Assembly (NCBI RefSeq): GCF_002849715.1
Contig: NZ_CP018863.1
Coordinates: 3,224,001 to 3,288,000 of the forward strand
Origin: Arthrobacter crystallopoietes
GTDB taxonomy: Bacteria > Actinomycetota > Actinomycetes > Actinomycetales > Micrococcaceae
DNA length: 64,000 nt
Direction: 5' to 3'
The notes beneath the pieces are model-generated. The model did no database searches, was not told the DNA's origin, and saw only the letters and a list, made by a program, of their open reading frames with translations. The stretch's first letter is position 1; each line of letters begins with the position of its first letter. Shown here piece after piece: positions 49,741 through 58,159 of the stretch. A program made the translations under genes and the position numbers.

Positions 49741-51183
49741 CTAGGAGAATGAGTTGTACTTGCCGAAGCCGTAACCGATCTGCTTCGTCGACGCGATCCC
49801 GTTCTTGGGCAGTTCGTAGTAGCGGACGACGCCGTTGCGGAACTTCACGATCATGCCCTGCGCGCTGCCGCTGCCGAAGCCGACGGTGTCGGTGAAGGTC
49901 GCAGCGGTTCCCCAGCCGGAGGGTCCGACGACTTTGCGGGCTTCACTGATGAACGTGCCCCGGCCGTTTGTCCGGTAGAGCTTCAGCTGGCCGGTGTATT
50001 TCTGGGCGCCGAGGATGTCCTTCTTGCCGTCCTTGTCGAAGTCGACGATGGCGAGGTTGTAGTTGCTCCAGCCGGTATTGAACTTGTTCGGGGTGGGGTG
50101 GAACGCGTCACCCTTGGTGTTCGGGTAAAGGTTCAGGACACCGGCGGAGGTCTTCTCCACGATGCTCGGGAACGGGTTGTTGTTGCAGAAGCGGTCGGCA
50201 ACGATGGTCGAAGACTTGGCGATGGAACCGGCATTCAGGTAGCCGTAGAAACCGCCGGTGGCCTTGCCCTTGTAGACGCGGACCTTTCCGTCGCTCCAGT
50301 GCGCCACGATGTCGAGGTAGCCGTCGTTGTTCCAGTCGGTGACGGACGTGGTCCTGGCATGCTGCCACCCGCTGTTGCCGATCAGGGCCCGCTTGCCCAG
50401 CGTCTTGTTGGACTGCTCCGGGTAGCGCCATAGCCGGCCGCTGGTATCAACGGAAATATAGTCGCCGGTGCTCTTGATCGATGCCCGGGAGAGGTCCTTG
50501 CCGGAGGCTATGGTGCCGGCGACCGTCGCGCACTTGGCCAAGGCCGGCTTCGGCGCCGTGAGGGTCGAGTAGTAGGCGTTGGGCGAACTGTAGACGCCGG
50601 ACGGGGTGGTGCTGTAGCCGTAAAGGTTCACGGTGCCGTACATGCTGTAGCGGTCCGGGTGGGTGCGGTAGTCGCCGTCGGTGAAGGCGACACCGACGCC
50701 GATGACATTGAAGGCGGGGTTGGACATGGCCGCGTTGTGGGGCGGGGACTTGATCCACTGGTCGACGAGGCCCTGGCCGTTCCGGTCCCAGCGGGCGGCG
50801 ATGATTTCACCGGCGGCGTTCCAGCCCGGGGTGCGCTTGTCGAGGCTGTACTGGGGGTTATGGTCGAACCAATCGTTCGCGGCCATGTGCGTGGACCAGT
50901 CCTGCGATACCTTGCTGCCGCTGACGTAGAACTTGACGGGCTTCAGGCCCTTGGAAGCGCGGAACTTGTTGATGCCATCGAACACCTGCTGCACCTGAGT
51001 ACGGTTGCTGTCATTGACCACGTTGGACGCCGCAGCTGCTGGCTGGACGGCGGGAGCGGCGTACGCTGGAGCGCTGATCGCGGCGGTGCCGGCCACGATA
51101 GTCAGCATGACTGAAACGGCGCAGGCGCGGATGGCAAGTTTCTTCGTTGCGCGTGCCAAAGGGACACTCTTGATTGACTTCAC
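49741..51183 (-). CDS. Secreted CAP-domain protein with C-terminal FG-GAP-like module
   Basis: A 480-residue exported protein starting at GTG 51183 after gggggaataaga. The signal peptide covers about 1-43. A CAP (SCP/PR-1) domain spans about 60-200, with the bacterial pattern (INKFRASKGLKPV, STHMAANDWFDHNP, AGEIIA, HNAAMSNPAFNVIGVGVA). The remaining 245 residues are the blade-repeat module (GNSGWQHA, DWNNDGYLDIV, GQLKLYRTNGRGTFI) also found in the secreted esterase and the subtilisin. CAP proteins act at the cell surface or bind lipids; the exact role is unknown. Confidence 0.87.
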   Translation of the reverse strand: MKSIKSVPLARATKKLAIRACAVSVMLTIVAGTAAISAPAYAAPAVQPAAAASNVVNDSNRTQVQQVFDGINKFRASKGLKPVKFYVSGSKVSQDWSTHMAANDWFDHNPQYSLDKRTPGWNAAGEIIAARWDRNGQGLVDQWIKSPPHNAAMSNPAFNVIGVGVAFTDGDYRTHPDRYSMYGTVNLYGYSTTPSGVYSSPNAYYSTLTAPKPALAKCATVAGTIASGKDLSRASIKSTGDYISVDTSGRLWRYPEQSNKTLGKRALIGNSGWQHARTTSVTDWNNDGYLDIVAHWSDGKVRVYKGKATGGFYGYLNAGSIAKSSTIVADRFCNNNPFPSIVEKTSAGVLNLYPNTKGDAFHPTPNKFNTGWSNYNLAIVDFDKDGKKDILGAQKYTGQLKLYRTNGRGTFISEARKVVGPSGWGTAATFTDTVGFGSGSAQGMIVKFRNGVVRYYELPKNGIASTKQIGYGFGKYNSFS

Positions 51184-51476
51184 TCTTATTCCCCCGAATA
51201 GTGCGCAGAGAGCGCTGACTTATGCCTGATAGGCAGTACCAAAAGGATAATGCATTCACCCGGCAGTTGAACCCCCGCCGTCGTCCTTTTGCTACTTCCC
51301 GATCTTGACCGTGGAATCAGCGCATCCCATTGTCCGGTCCTTGCAGCGGGGTTAGTGTCGGGGAAAGAGGATCCGTTCCACCGGATCGCATTTCAACAGC
51401 GGGCGGGGCGCAGCTGCGCTGCTGTCCGAGGCAAGGAGGCTGGCATGGCTGAACGCCGGACACAGAGGAGTCTGCC
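51184..51476. other. Divergent promoter region, 293 bp
   Basis: Between the divergent CAP and PfkB genes. An 8-bp inverted repeat, caaaagga (51240-51247) and tccttttg (51284-51291), brackets a GC-rich segment ending in gccgtcgt. No open frame is convincing. Confidence 0.4.
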
Positions 51477-52462
51477 ATGGGCTCCGTAGTGATATTTGCG
51501 CCGTCGCCGGTGCTGACCGTGACCGTGGAGGATGTGGAAGGGACCGCGGACATCCACCTCCACGCCGGGGGCCAGGGCGTGTGGCAGGCACGGATGCTCA
51601 CCGCCCTGGGCGCTTCGGTCACGATGTGCGGGGTGTTCTCCGGGAGACCGGCCGGATGGTGCGTCATCTGATCGCCGATGAAGGTGTCCATGTTCTTTCG
51701 GTAGAGGGCCAGGGCAACGGGGGCGCGTACATCCACGACCGGCGGGACGGCGGCCGGAAGGTTGTCGCCGAATCGCCGGGCGACAAGCTTTCCCGGCACG
51801 AGCTCGACGAGCTGTACGGCCTGACGATCAAGGCGGGGATGGACGCCGGAACGGTGATCCTCAGCGGCGCCGCCCGGGAAGACGCGGTGCCGGCCGACGT
51901 GTACCGCCGCTTGGCGGCGGATCTTCGTACCGCCGGGTGCCGGGTCATTACCGATCTGACGGGGGAGCGGCTGACCGCTTCTCTGGCTGGCGGCCTGGCC
52001 GTGGCCAAGATCGCCGACGACGAACTCGTGGAGTCCGGCCGCGCCGCCAGTTCCAGCCCCGCCGACATTGTCGAGGCGATGCGCAAGCTGAATGAAGAAG
52101 GCGCGGAATCGGTGATTGTCACCCGCGCCCACCTGCCGTCCCTGCTGCTGGAGGAGGGCGAGGTCAGCGAGATACACATGCCGGAGATGCAGAGCGTGGA
52201 CACCAGCGGAGCCGGCGATTCGCTCACCGCCGGCGTCGCCGCGACGCTCTCCGACGGCGGCTCCATGCACGAAGCCGTGGTGCTGGGAACCGCAGCAGGC
52301 GCGCTGAACGTGACCCGGCACGGCCTGGGCACCGGCGAGGCCGCCGCGATCCACAAGCTGAGCAGCCTGGTGAAGGTGGCTCCCTTCGAGGGCGAGGCCG
52401 AGGCAGACCAGTCGCAGCAAATTAGTCCGGACGAGCTCGCGCAGAAGATACGGAAACAATGA
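51477..52462 (+). pseudogene. PfkB-family sugar kinase gene with apparent -1 frameshift
   Basis: The N-terminus of a 1-phosphofructokinase-like PfkB kinase (GGQGVWQARMLTALGASVTM) is read from ATG 51477, with aggag upstream, to the ggg at 51642-51644. The chain continues only in another frame (ETGRMVRHLIADEGV...), through a normal catalytic end, DTSGAGDSLTAG, to the stop at 52462. One missing G near 51642-51644 would restore a single chain of about 329 residues. Without it the first frame stops at 51671. It could be a real mutation, programmed slippage or a sequence error. The stop overlaps the surE start by 4 bp. Confidence 0.75.
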
Positions 52463-53235
52463 ACAAGCCGAAAATGGTCCTGATCACGAACGACGACGGC
52501 ATCGACTCCCCGGGTCTGCATGCCTTGGCTGCCGGTGCCGTGGAGGCCGGGCTCAACGTCACGGTTGCCGCACCGGTGGTGGAAGCCAGCGGTAGCAGCG
52601 CTTCCATCACCGCACGCGAGGACGAGGGCCGTATCCGCATTGAGGAGCGGAAACTGGAAGGCCTCGACGGCGTTCCGGCGTTCGCGGTCCACGGTGCGCC
52701 GGGCTTTATCGCCATGATTGCTACCCATGGCGCCTTCGGCGACCCGCCCGACGTCGTACTCTCCGGGGTGAACCGCGGCGCGAACGTCGGACGCGTGATC
52801 CTGCACTCCGGCACGGTAGGCGCAGCGCTGACCGCGGGCATCAACGGCGGCCACGGGATGGCGGTGTCCCTCGACACCGGCATGCATCCATCCCACCTGA
52901 ACTGGGACAATGCCGCGCGGCTGGCCACCGGGCTGCTGCCGTTCCTGCTGGAGCAGGAGGCGGGCACGGTGCTGAATCTCAATGTGCCCAACATCGACTC
53001 GGCGGAGCTGCCCGAATACCGCACGGCCACACTGGCCGAATTCGGTATCGTGCAGACCACCATGGCCGAACGCGGGCAGCAGCACCTTCGTCTGGCCATT
53101 GCGGACAGCAAGGAGGAGGCACCGCCGGAGAGCGACTTCGCGCTGCTGGCAGCCGGCTTCGCCACGGTGACCAGCATCCAGCCGGTGACCGAAAGCAAAC
53201 TGCCGGACCTGGAGCGGAGCCTGCCGAACACGTAA
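52459..53235 (+). CDS. surE: 5'/3'-nucleotidase SurE
   Basis: A 258-residue SurE phosphatase. The metal motif NDDG is at 11-14, SGVNRGANVGR supplies the second ligand region, and SGTVGAAL follows. It removes phosphate from nucleoside monophosphates and short polyphosphates. The start overlaps the PfkB stop by 4 bp, so it depends on upstream translation. The pairing with a sugar kinase is unusual but may reflect nucleoside or sugar-phosphate salvage. Confidence 0.9.
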   Translation: MNKPKMVLITNDDGIDSPGLHALAAGAVEAGLNVTVAAPVVEASGSSASITAREDEGRIRIEERKLEGLDGVPAFAVHGAPGFIAMIATHGAFGDPPDVVLSGVNRGANVGRVILHSGTVGAALTAGINGGHGMAVSLDTGMHPSHLNWDNAARLATGLLPFLLEQEAGTVLNLNVPNIDSAELPEYRTATLAEFGIVQTTMAERGQQHLRLAIADSKEEAPPESDFALLAAGFATVTSIQPVTESKLPDLERSLPNT

Positions 53236-53556
53236 TCCTGGAGGAGTAAGCTCGCCGAACAGCGCGTTGGGGAACCGCTTCCCAAACGCCGGCTACCTAC
53301 GTGACTGCCCGCGGACGGCCATTGTTCCATCCTGATGGGCCGCAGCGAAGCTCGGCTGCTGTCAGTCTGCCACGTTTGCATTACCTGTGGTCAACGCCTA
53401 GGGTCTACAGCGTGGGACTTCGTTTCGGCTCAGTCCTATAGGCTGGCGCCGCATTCAGGGTTGGCCGTTGCTTCGAGTGCTTGGTGCACGGTGCCGGAGT
53501 AATTGGCTGCTGTAGCAAAACGGCGGCACCAAGGCACCCACAGGAAAAGAGCCGCC
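53236..53556. other. Intergenic stretch, 321 bp
   Basis: No coding frame is convincing. It holds the hairpin at 53264-53289, which starts with the GTTGGGGAA word also seen at 48394 and 48580. It also includes the leader of the 84-residue gene. Confidence 0.45.
53264..53289. terminator. Hairpin downstream of surE
   Basis: gcgttggggaa (53264-53274) pairs with ttcccaaacgc (53279-53289) with one mismatch and a 4-nt loop. It is placed 29 bp past the surE stop and probably ends that operon, though no T-tract follows. Confidence 0.45.
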
Positions 53557-53811
53557 ATGGCACATTCCCACTTCGACCGATTCCTGCAGGAAGCTACCGC
53601 TCTTGACCTTGAATCGGACTGCACACTTGCCCCCGATCCTCTGTACGGACTTTACGTCAGCTGGTGCGAAGTCACACGAAATGCGCGACGGGCGGAGAAA
53701 ACCTTCCGGGCCGCGATGAAGAGCCGAGTAGGCGCTGGGCCCAATGGTCTGTGCATGAAAGGCCCGGCCGCGGCTGATTACTTCCTGTCCAGTTATCCAA
53801 GACTGACCTGA
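53557..53811 (+). CDS. Small hypothetical protein with primase-C-terminal-like helix pattern
   Basis: An 84-residue soluble protein. The order FLQEATALD, LYGLYVSWCEVT, KTFRAAMKSR and a final YFLSSYP resembles the small winged-helix domain found at the C-terminus of phage/plasmid primases and in free-standing actinobacterial proteins. Nucleic acid binding is therefore possible. The ATG at 53557 follows aggaaaagagccgcc. There is no mobile element nearby. The resemblance is by pattern only. Confidence 0.6.
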   Translation: MAHSHFDRFLQEATALDLESDCTLAPDPLYGLYVSWCEVTRNARRAEKTFRAAMKSRVGAGPNGLCMKGPAAADYFLSSYPRLT

Positions 53812-53899
53812 CCCCAGTTCACGGCGCCGCGAGGCGAGGCTTCCGGCGCCGTATCCGGCTGGCACTGGGCGACTTCTTTTTCTACTTAGTGTCATCCCT

Positions 53900-53916
53900 A
53901 AATGCGTTACGCATTT
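53900..53916. promoter_or_regulatory. Palindrome before the kinase gene
   Basis: aaatgcg-tta-cgcattt is a perfect inverted repeat with 7-bp arms. It lies 36 bp before the preferred kinase start and covers an alternative ATG at 53902. A second palindrome, ccaatattgg, is at 53941-53950. Both could be operator sites. Confidence 0.4.
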
Positions 53917-53952
53917 GGGGCCATTCAACTTGAGGGATATCCAATATTGGGC

Positions 53953-55329
53953 ATGATCGAAAGCGGGCATCTGCTCGGCGGGCGGTACCGAATCGAGGAG
54001 CTCGTCGGCCGCGGAGGCCAATCAAGCGTATACCGTGCAGTCGATCAACTGCTGGAGCGGGACGTGGCGGTCAAGGTATTTCATGAAGGCAGGCACGGCG
54101 ACGCCGCGCAGGCCCGCCGGCAGGAATCCGAAGTGCGGATTCTGGCCGGGATGAGCCACCATGCGCTCGTCACGTTGTTCGATGTCGGCATGGATCCCAC
54201 GAACGCATCCGTTTCTTACCTGGTGATGGAGCTTGTCACTGGTCCTGATCTGCGTCGGCGCAGCGCGCAGTCGCCGCTTCCGTTGGCGCATGTGGCGCTG
54301 ATCGGTCATGACATAGCTGACGGTTTGGCCTATATCCACCATCACGGCATCGTCCACCGGGACGTCAAACCTGCCAACATCCTCCTGGTTGACTACAATC
54401 ACCAGGATCAAAGGCCGCGTGCAAAGCTGAGTGACTTCGGCGTCGCCATGATACTTGGAGACGACGGGCGCGACGACGGGATCGCCTCGGGGACACCGCA
54501 GTACCTGAGTCCGGAGCAGGCTGCCGGGGAACCCGTGGGTCCCTCCTCCGACGTCTATTCGCTCGGACTGGTCCTGCTCGAAGTATTGACGGGCGAGGTA
54601 GCCTTTCCTGGTGCCCCGATCCAGTCGGCGGTGGCCAGGCTCCTGCATCCGCCGCACGTCCCGGCCAGCCTTGCCCCCCGGTGGGCCGGACTGCTGACAT
54701 CGATGCTCTCCCGCGAACCCGCCTCCAGGCCATCAGCCCTGGAGGTCTCCTTGGCCCTGCGGCAGGAAATTGTCCAAGGCGCCGGGAGGCGCCGGGCAGC
54801 ATCCTTCCGCTCGGACAGCGAGGAGTCCAGGATGCAGGCCGTGCACCGGTACCGGATTCTGGACACACTTCCTGATGGCATGTTCGATCGGGTGGCTGCG
54901 ATCGCGGCGAGGGTATTCTCCGTTCCTGTCGCGATCGTGAGCATAGTGGACCATGACCGTATCTGGTTCAAAACTCATCACGGCACGGACGTTCAACAAA
55001 TCGGCAAAGATCCGGGCCTATGCGCCTCGGCTATCCTTCAGGACGGCCCGTGGATCATTCCGGATGCAACCACCGATCCCAGAAGCCTGGCCAATCCCCT
55101 GGTGGCAGGGGAGTTCGGGCTGCAGTTCTATGCCGGTGTCCCGTTGCGCACTCCCGACGGCTACAACCTCGGTACCCTCTGCGTGATCGACAGGGAACCG
55201 CGGGAATTTACGGAGGATGACGCCCGGACGCTGGAGGACCTGGCCGCGATCGTGATGAATGATCTGGAGCTTCGGCTACAGACAAGGCAGAGCATCGCCA
55301 CACGCAAACGGGCACCAGCTATGGCGTAG
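53953..55329 (+). CDS. Ser/Thr protein kinase fused to a C-terminal GAF domain
   Basis: A 458-residue cytoplasmic protein. The PknB-type kinase domain (about 12-265) has VGRGGQSSVY, K41, HRDVKPAN, SDFGVA and SGTPQYLSPEQAAG, so it should be active. Instead of a membrane helix and PASTA repeats it carries a GAF domain (about 290-440) that begins YRILDTLPDGMFDRVA and continues VPVAIVSIVDHDRIWFK, the type usual in histidine kinases and cyclases. ATG 53953 is preferred because ATG 53902 lies in a palindrome and adds no domain residues. A small ligand or redox state sensed by GAF may set kinase activity. A GAF-ANTAR gene is convergent next door. Confidence 0.85.
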   Translation: MIESGHLLGGRYRIEELVGRGGQSSVYRAVDQLLERDVAVKVFHEGRHGDAAQARRQESEVRILAGMSHHALVTLFDVGMDPTNASVSYLVMELVTGPDLRRRSAQSPLPLAHVALIGHDIADGLAYIHHHGIVHRDVKPANILLVDYNHQDQRPRAKLSDFGVAMILGDDGRDDGIASGTPQYLSPEQAAGEPVGPSSDVYSLGLVLLEVLTGEVAFPGAPIQSAVARLLHPPHVPASLAPRWAGLLTSMLSREPASRPSALEVSLALRQEIVQGAGRRRAASFRSDSEESRMQAVHRYRILDTLPDGMFDRVAAIAARVFSVPVAIVSIVDHDRIWFKTHHGTDVQQIGKDPGLCASAILQDGPWIIPDATTDPRSLANPLVAGEFGLQFYAGVPLRTPDGYNLGTLCVIDREPREFTEDDARTLEDLAAIVMNDLELRLQTRQSIATRKRAPAMA

Positions 55330-55391
55330 CAGGGTGTGAGCCGGTCGCGGAGAGCCGGGCGGACTGCTGCAGTGTTGAGGCGGCATCAGGC

Positions 55392-56123
55392 TCAGTCGTC
55401 GAAGACCGTTTGCGCCGGTCCTTGGCCGATGGAGGCCACGATTCCGGCTGCGATCTCGCGGAGCTTGACGTTCCGGCTGCTGGAGGCGTTCTTCAGGATA
55501 CCGAACGCCTCGTCCTGGCTGCAGCGGTTCTGGCCCATGACGATGCCGACGGCCAGATCGATGGTAGTCCGCGAGTCCATGGCCCGCTTCAGGTGGTCTG
55601 CAGTTTCCGACTTGTGGGCAAGACGCAGAGCCAGCTGCAGCGCCCGCGACGCCTGGGCGGCATAGCCTTCGGCAATCCCGACGGCGTCCGCTCTGAAGGT
55701 GTCCGGTTCCCGCGCGTAGAAGTTCAACGCTGCACCGCCGCTTTCGCCCAGGATCAGCGGCACTCCCATCATGGAGTAAAAGCCGAACTCGGCAACGGCA
55801 GTGAAATAGTCAGGCCACCGGTTATCGGTGCGCACATCGGCTACGACCGTTGTGTGCTCGGTTGCAATGGCATGCAGGCACGGCCCGTCGCCGAAACCGT
55901 ACTGGACCTCATCCAAGAGCTTGGCCTGCATGCTGCTGCTGGCCACTGTGAGCGCCCGTTTATTCCGCTTGAGGGTCACGCCGCAGTGGACCTCGACGCC
56001 CCCGCCAAGGATGTTGGAGGAATGGACAGCCAGGTCTTCCAGGAAGTCGTCAACATCCTCGTTGTTGAGGATCAGATCCTGGAGTTGTTCTGCGACGGGA
56101 GTCTCCGCGTAGTTCTCTTGCAT
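55392..56123 (-). CDS. GAF and ANTAR domain RNA-binding regulator
   Basis: A 243-residue protein: GAF domain (about 25-165, with DGPCLHAI and FYSMMGVPL) followed by an ANTAR domain (about 175-235, LKRAMDSRTTIDLAVGIVMGQNRCSQDEAF). ANTAR proteins act as antiterminators by binding paired hexaloop RNA hairpins in nascent leaders. The start at 56123 is the first residue of the domain-bearing part; the extension to 56216 would overlap the divergent gene's promoter. It is convergent with the kinase-GAF gene, so both may sense related signals. Confidence 0.87.
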   Translation of the reverse strand: MQENYAETPVAEQLQDLILNNEDVDDFLEDLAVHSSNILGGGVEVHCGVTLKRNKRALTVASSSMQAKLLDEVQYGFGDGPCLHAIATEHTTVVADVRTDNRWPDYFTAVAEFGFYSMMGVPLILGESGGAALNFYAREPDTFRADAVGIAEGYAAQASRALQLALRLAHKSETADHLKRAMDSRTTIDLAVGIVMGQNRCSQDEAFGILKNASSSRNVKLREIAAGIVASIGQGPAQTVFDD

Positions 56124-56266
56124 CCGACAAGTGTAAAGTGTGCGCGCGCGGAAAGAACGGGCCTTTGGTACCTGTTGTCGGCCCGGCGGCCACTTGGCGT
56201 TCTGCGCAGTCATCACCCTGCCGGGGCCATGGACGGGCGGTTTGGGATGCGCGTAGCGTTGTATCC

Positions 56267-57064
56267 ATGAGTGAGATCCGTGTGAACGGGGTGTCCCTCT
56301 ACTACGAGGAACACGGCGACGGCGTTCCGATCCTATGCATCCACGGCACCGGCAGCTCGGCGAAGGTCTGGGGCGAGGCGGTGGAGCAGCTGGCCCAACG
56401 TGGACGGACGATCATCTACGACCGGCGCGGCTGCACCCGCAGCGAGCGGCCGGAACCATACACGATGACCACGGTAGGCGAACATGCCGAAGACGCAGCG
56501 GCGCTGCTGCAGGCTCTCAAGGCGACCCCCGCCGTCGTTGTCGGACGCAGTTATGGCGGCGAGATCGCCGTTGACCTTGTGCAACGCTACCCGGGGCTGG
56601 TCCGGGCTCTTGTCTTGCTCGAGCCGGCCATCGTGACCATGACGGCGGAAGCCCACGCGTGGGAGGGCGCCTTGGAGGCAAACGTCGCCGCGGCTGCCGC
56701 CACCGGGGGACCGGAGGCCGGGGCGGACTGCTTCTACCGGGAGATCCTCGGCGATGAGGGCTGGACGCAGCTGCCCGGGACCTGGCGCCGTATGGTGCTC
56801 GATAACGCTCCCGCCATCTTGGCCGAGCTGAAAGGCGGCTCCTCCCGGCCGGACCAGGAGCAGTTGGCCCACGTGCGAAAGCCCGTGCTGATTGTTTCCG
56901 GTGCCGCGTCGCCGCCGGTCTTCCGCGCCGTTGACAACGTACTGGCGGACCTGATCCCCGGGTCGCGGCACGAAGTCGTAGAGGGCGGCCACCTCATCGA
57001 TCCGGCTTCTGCGGAGGTGCTGGCGTTTCTCGACGGGCAGTTGGCAGAAGGCGGAGGGCGCTAG
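56267..57064 (+). CDS. Alpha/beta hydrolase
   Basis: A 265-residue cytoplasmic alpha/beta hydrolase. The HGTGSSAKVW oxyanion loop, DRRGCTRSERP, nucleophile elbow VGRSYGGEIA and late His in VEGGHLIDPA form a complete triad framework. The substrate is unknown; this type includes esterases, haloperoxidase-like and ring-product hydrolases. ATG 56267 has no strong ribosome site. The longer reading from 56138 overlaps the ANTAR promoter and adds no fold elements. Confidence 0.82.
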   Translation: MSEIRVNGVSLYYEEHGDGVPILCIHGTGSSAKVWGEAVEQLAQRGRTIIYDRRGCTRSERPEPYTMTTVGEHAEDAAALLQALKATPAVVVGRSYGGEIAVDLVQRYPGLVRALVLLEPAIVTMTAEAHAWEGALEANVAAAAATGGPEAGADCFYREILGDEGWTQLPGTWRRMVLDNAPAILAELKGGSSRPDQEQLAHVRKPVLIVSGAASPPVFRAVDNVLADLIPGSRHEVVEGGHLIDPASAEVLAFLDGQLAEGGGR

Positions 57065-57093
57065 GTCAGTTTCGGGCAGGGGCGGGCGGTGGA

Positions 57094-57960
57094 TCAGTCC
57101 CGGTGGCCGTGGTCTGCCGCGAACGCGTGGAAAACCTCGCGGGTGGTTGTGCCTTCGAGCGTGAACTCGTCCCGCAGGTAATGGGCCAGCTCAGTCAGCG
57201 AGGTCTCCAGCACCTCGGCGGTGAGATTGACGTCCGTGCTGGAGGATTGCTGTCCTGCCGCGGAAAGGTCGAGCGCGTAGGAGAGGGAAACGGCAAGAGC
57301 AAGATCAGCGGACGTATCCCGAAAGTAGTAAGTCTCCGTGGTCTGGCTCAGGTCGATTCGGGCCTGGACAATGCTGTCTGCCACGGATTCCAGCGCGCTG
57401 CAGGCCACTGAAGGTTCGAGCTGCCGCAGCTTGTCCGCGTACCCGCTCTTGCTCATCGACGACAGTTTCAGCGCCAGCGTCCTGCGGCGGGAAAGGGCAG
57501 GGTAAATCTGCATGAACCAGGAAACGGCCGCGGTGAGCAGCCCGAAGCCGGTGACTGCCTGAAAGGTAGAGACCCAGCGGATCCAGTTGTCGATGGGAAC
57601 GACGTCGCCGTACCCGAGCGTGGACAGCGTCATGACCGAGACGTACAGTGCCTCGGCGGCATTCGAATACCTGGTTTCATCAAGTCCGGGTGAATAGGAG
57701 AACCCGTCGGGAAAATGCGGGTAGTAGATCAGCGCCCAGCCTATTGCCTGCAGCGCGGTCCAGGTGAGGATCACGGAGACGATGGCCAGCGGGCCGGCGT
57801 ACTTCCGGATCGCTTGGTTGCCCCTGAAGGCCTTCCACATGCCGTTGACCACGAAGTGGCTCAAATGGCCTCGCCCCGTTGGCCGGAGCAGGGTATGGAA
57901 AATGTCGTTCAGCCCGGCAACAATCAGAACGACGCCCAGCAGGGTGAAGAGCCACATCAT
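57094..57960 (-). CDS. Potassium-channel-like membrane protein
   Basis: A 288-residue protein with an N-terminal helix (1-21), a second (about 58-80), and a pore helix plus selectivity filter TLSTLGYGDVVP (about 112-123) followed by the inner helix (about 132-152). This is the two-helix K+ channel core. The C-terminal 130 residues are soluble and helical and may be a regulatory domain. Ion selectivity for K+ follows from GYGD. Gene neighbours give no further clue. Confidence 0.87.
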   Translation of the reverse strand: MMWLFTLLGVVLIVAGLNDIFHTLLRPTGRGHLSHFVVNGMWKAFRGNQAIRKYAGPLAIVSVILTWTALQAIGWALIYYPHFPDGFSYSPGLDETRYSNAAEALYVSVMTLSTLGYGDVVPIDNWIRWVSTFQAVTGFGLLTAAVSWFMQIYPALSRRRTLALKLSSMSKSGYADKLRQLEPSVACSALESVADSIVQARIDLSQTTETYYFRDTSADLALAVSLSYALDLSAAGQQSSSTDVNLTAEVLETSLTELAHYLRDEFTLEGTTTREVFHAFAADHGHRD

Positions 57961-58095
57961 CCTTACTGTCTAGCACGCCGGCTCTGCGGGTAGGGAAGAT
58001 TGGCGAAGCAAGCGTGCCTTCCAAGGACCACGCGTCCTTCCCCAACATCCCTCACGCTCACCCGTTCCCGGCTCGGCAGACTTCAGTCCTTGCCC

Positions 58096-58152
58096 ACTGT
58101 CTTCCTTTCCGACATCACGCGTGAACATGCGTGGGTAGGAAAGGAGGACAGT
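58096..58152 (-). terminator. Long hairpin after the dioxygenase operon
   Basis: actgtcttcctttcc (58096-58110) pairs with ggaaaggaggacagt (58138-58152) with one G-U pair; the loop holds further partial symmetry (cacgcgtg, catgcgtg). It lies just past the operon's final stop at 58160 and probably ends the transcript. Confidence 0.5.
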
Positions 58153-58159
58153 GATTTGT

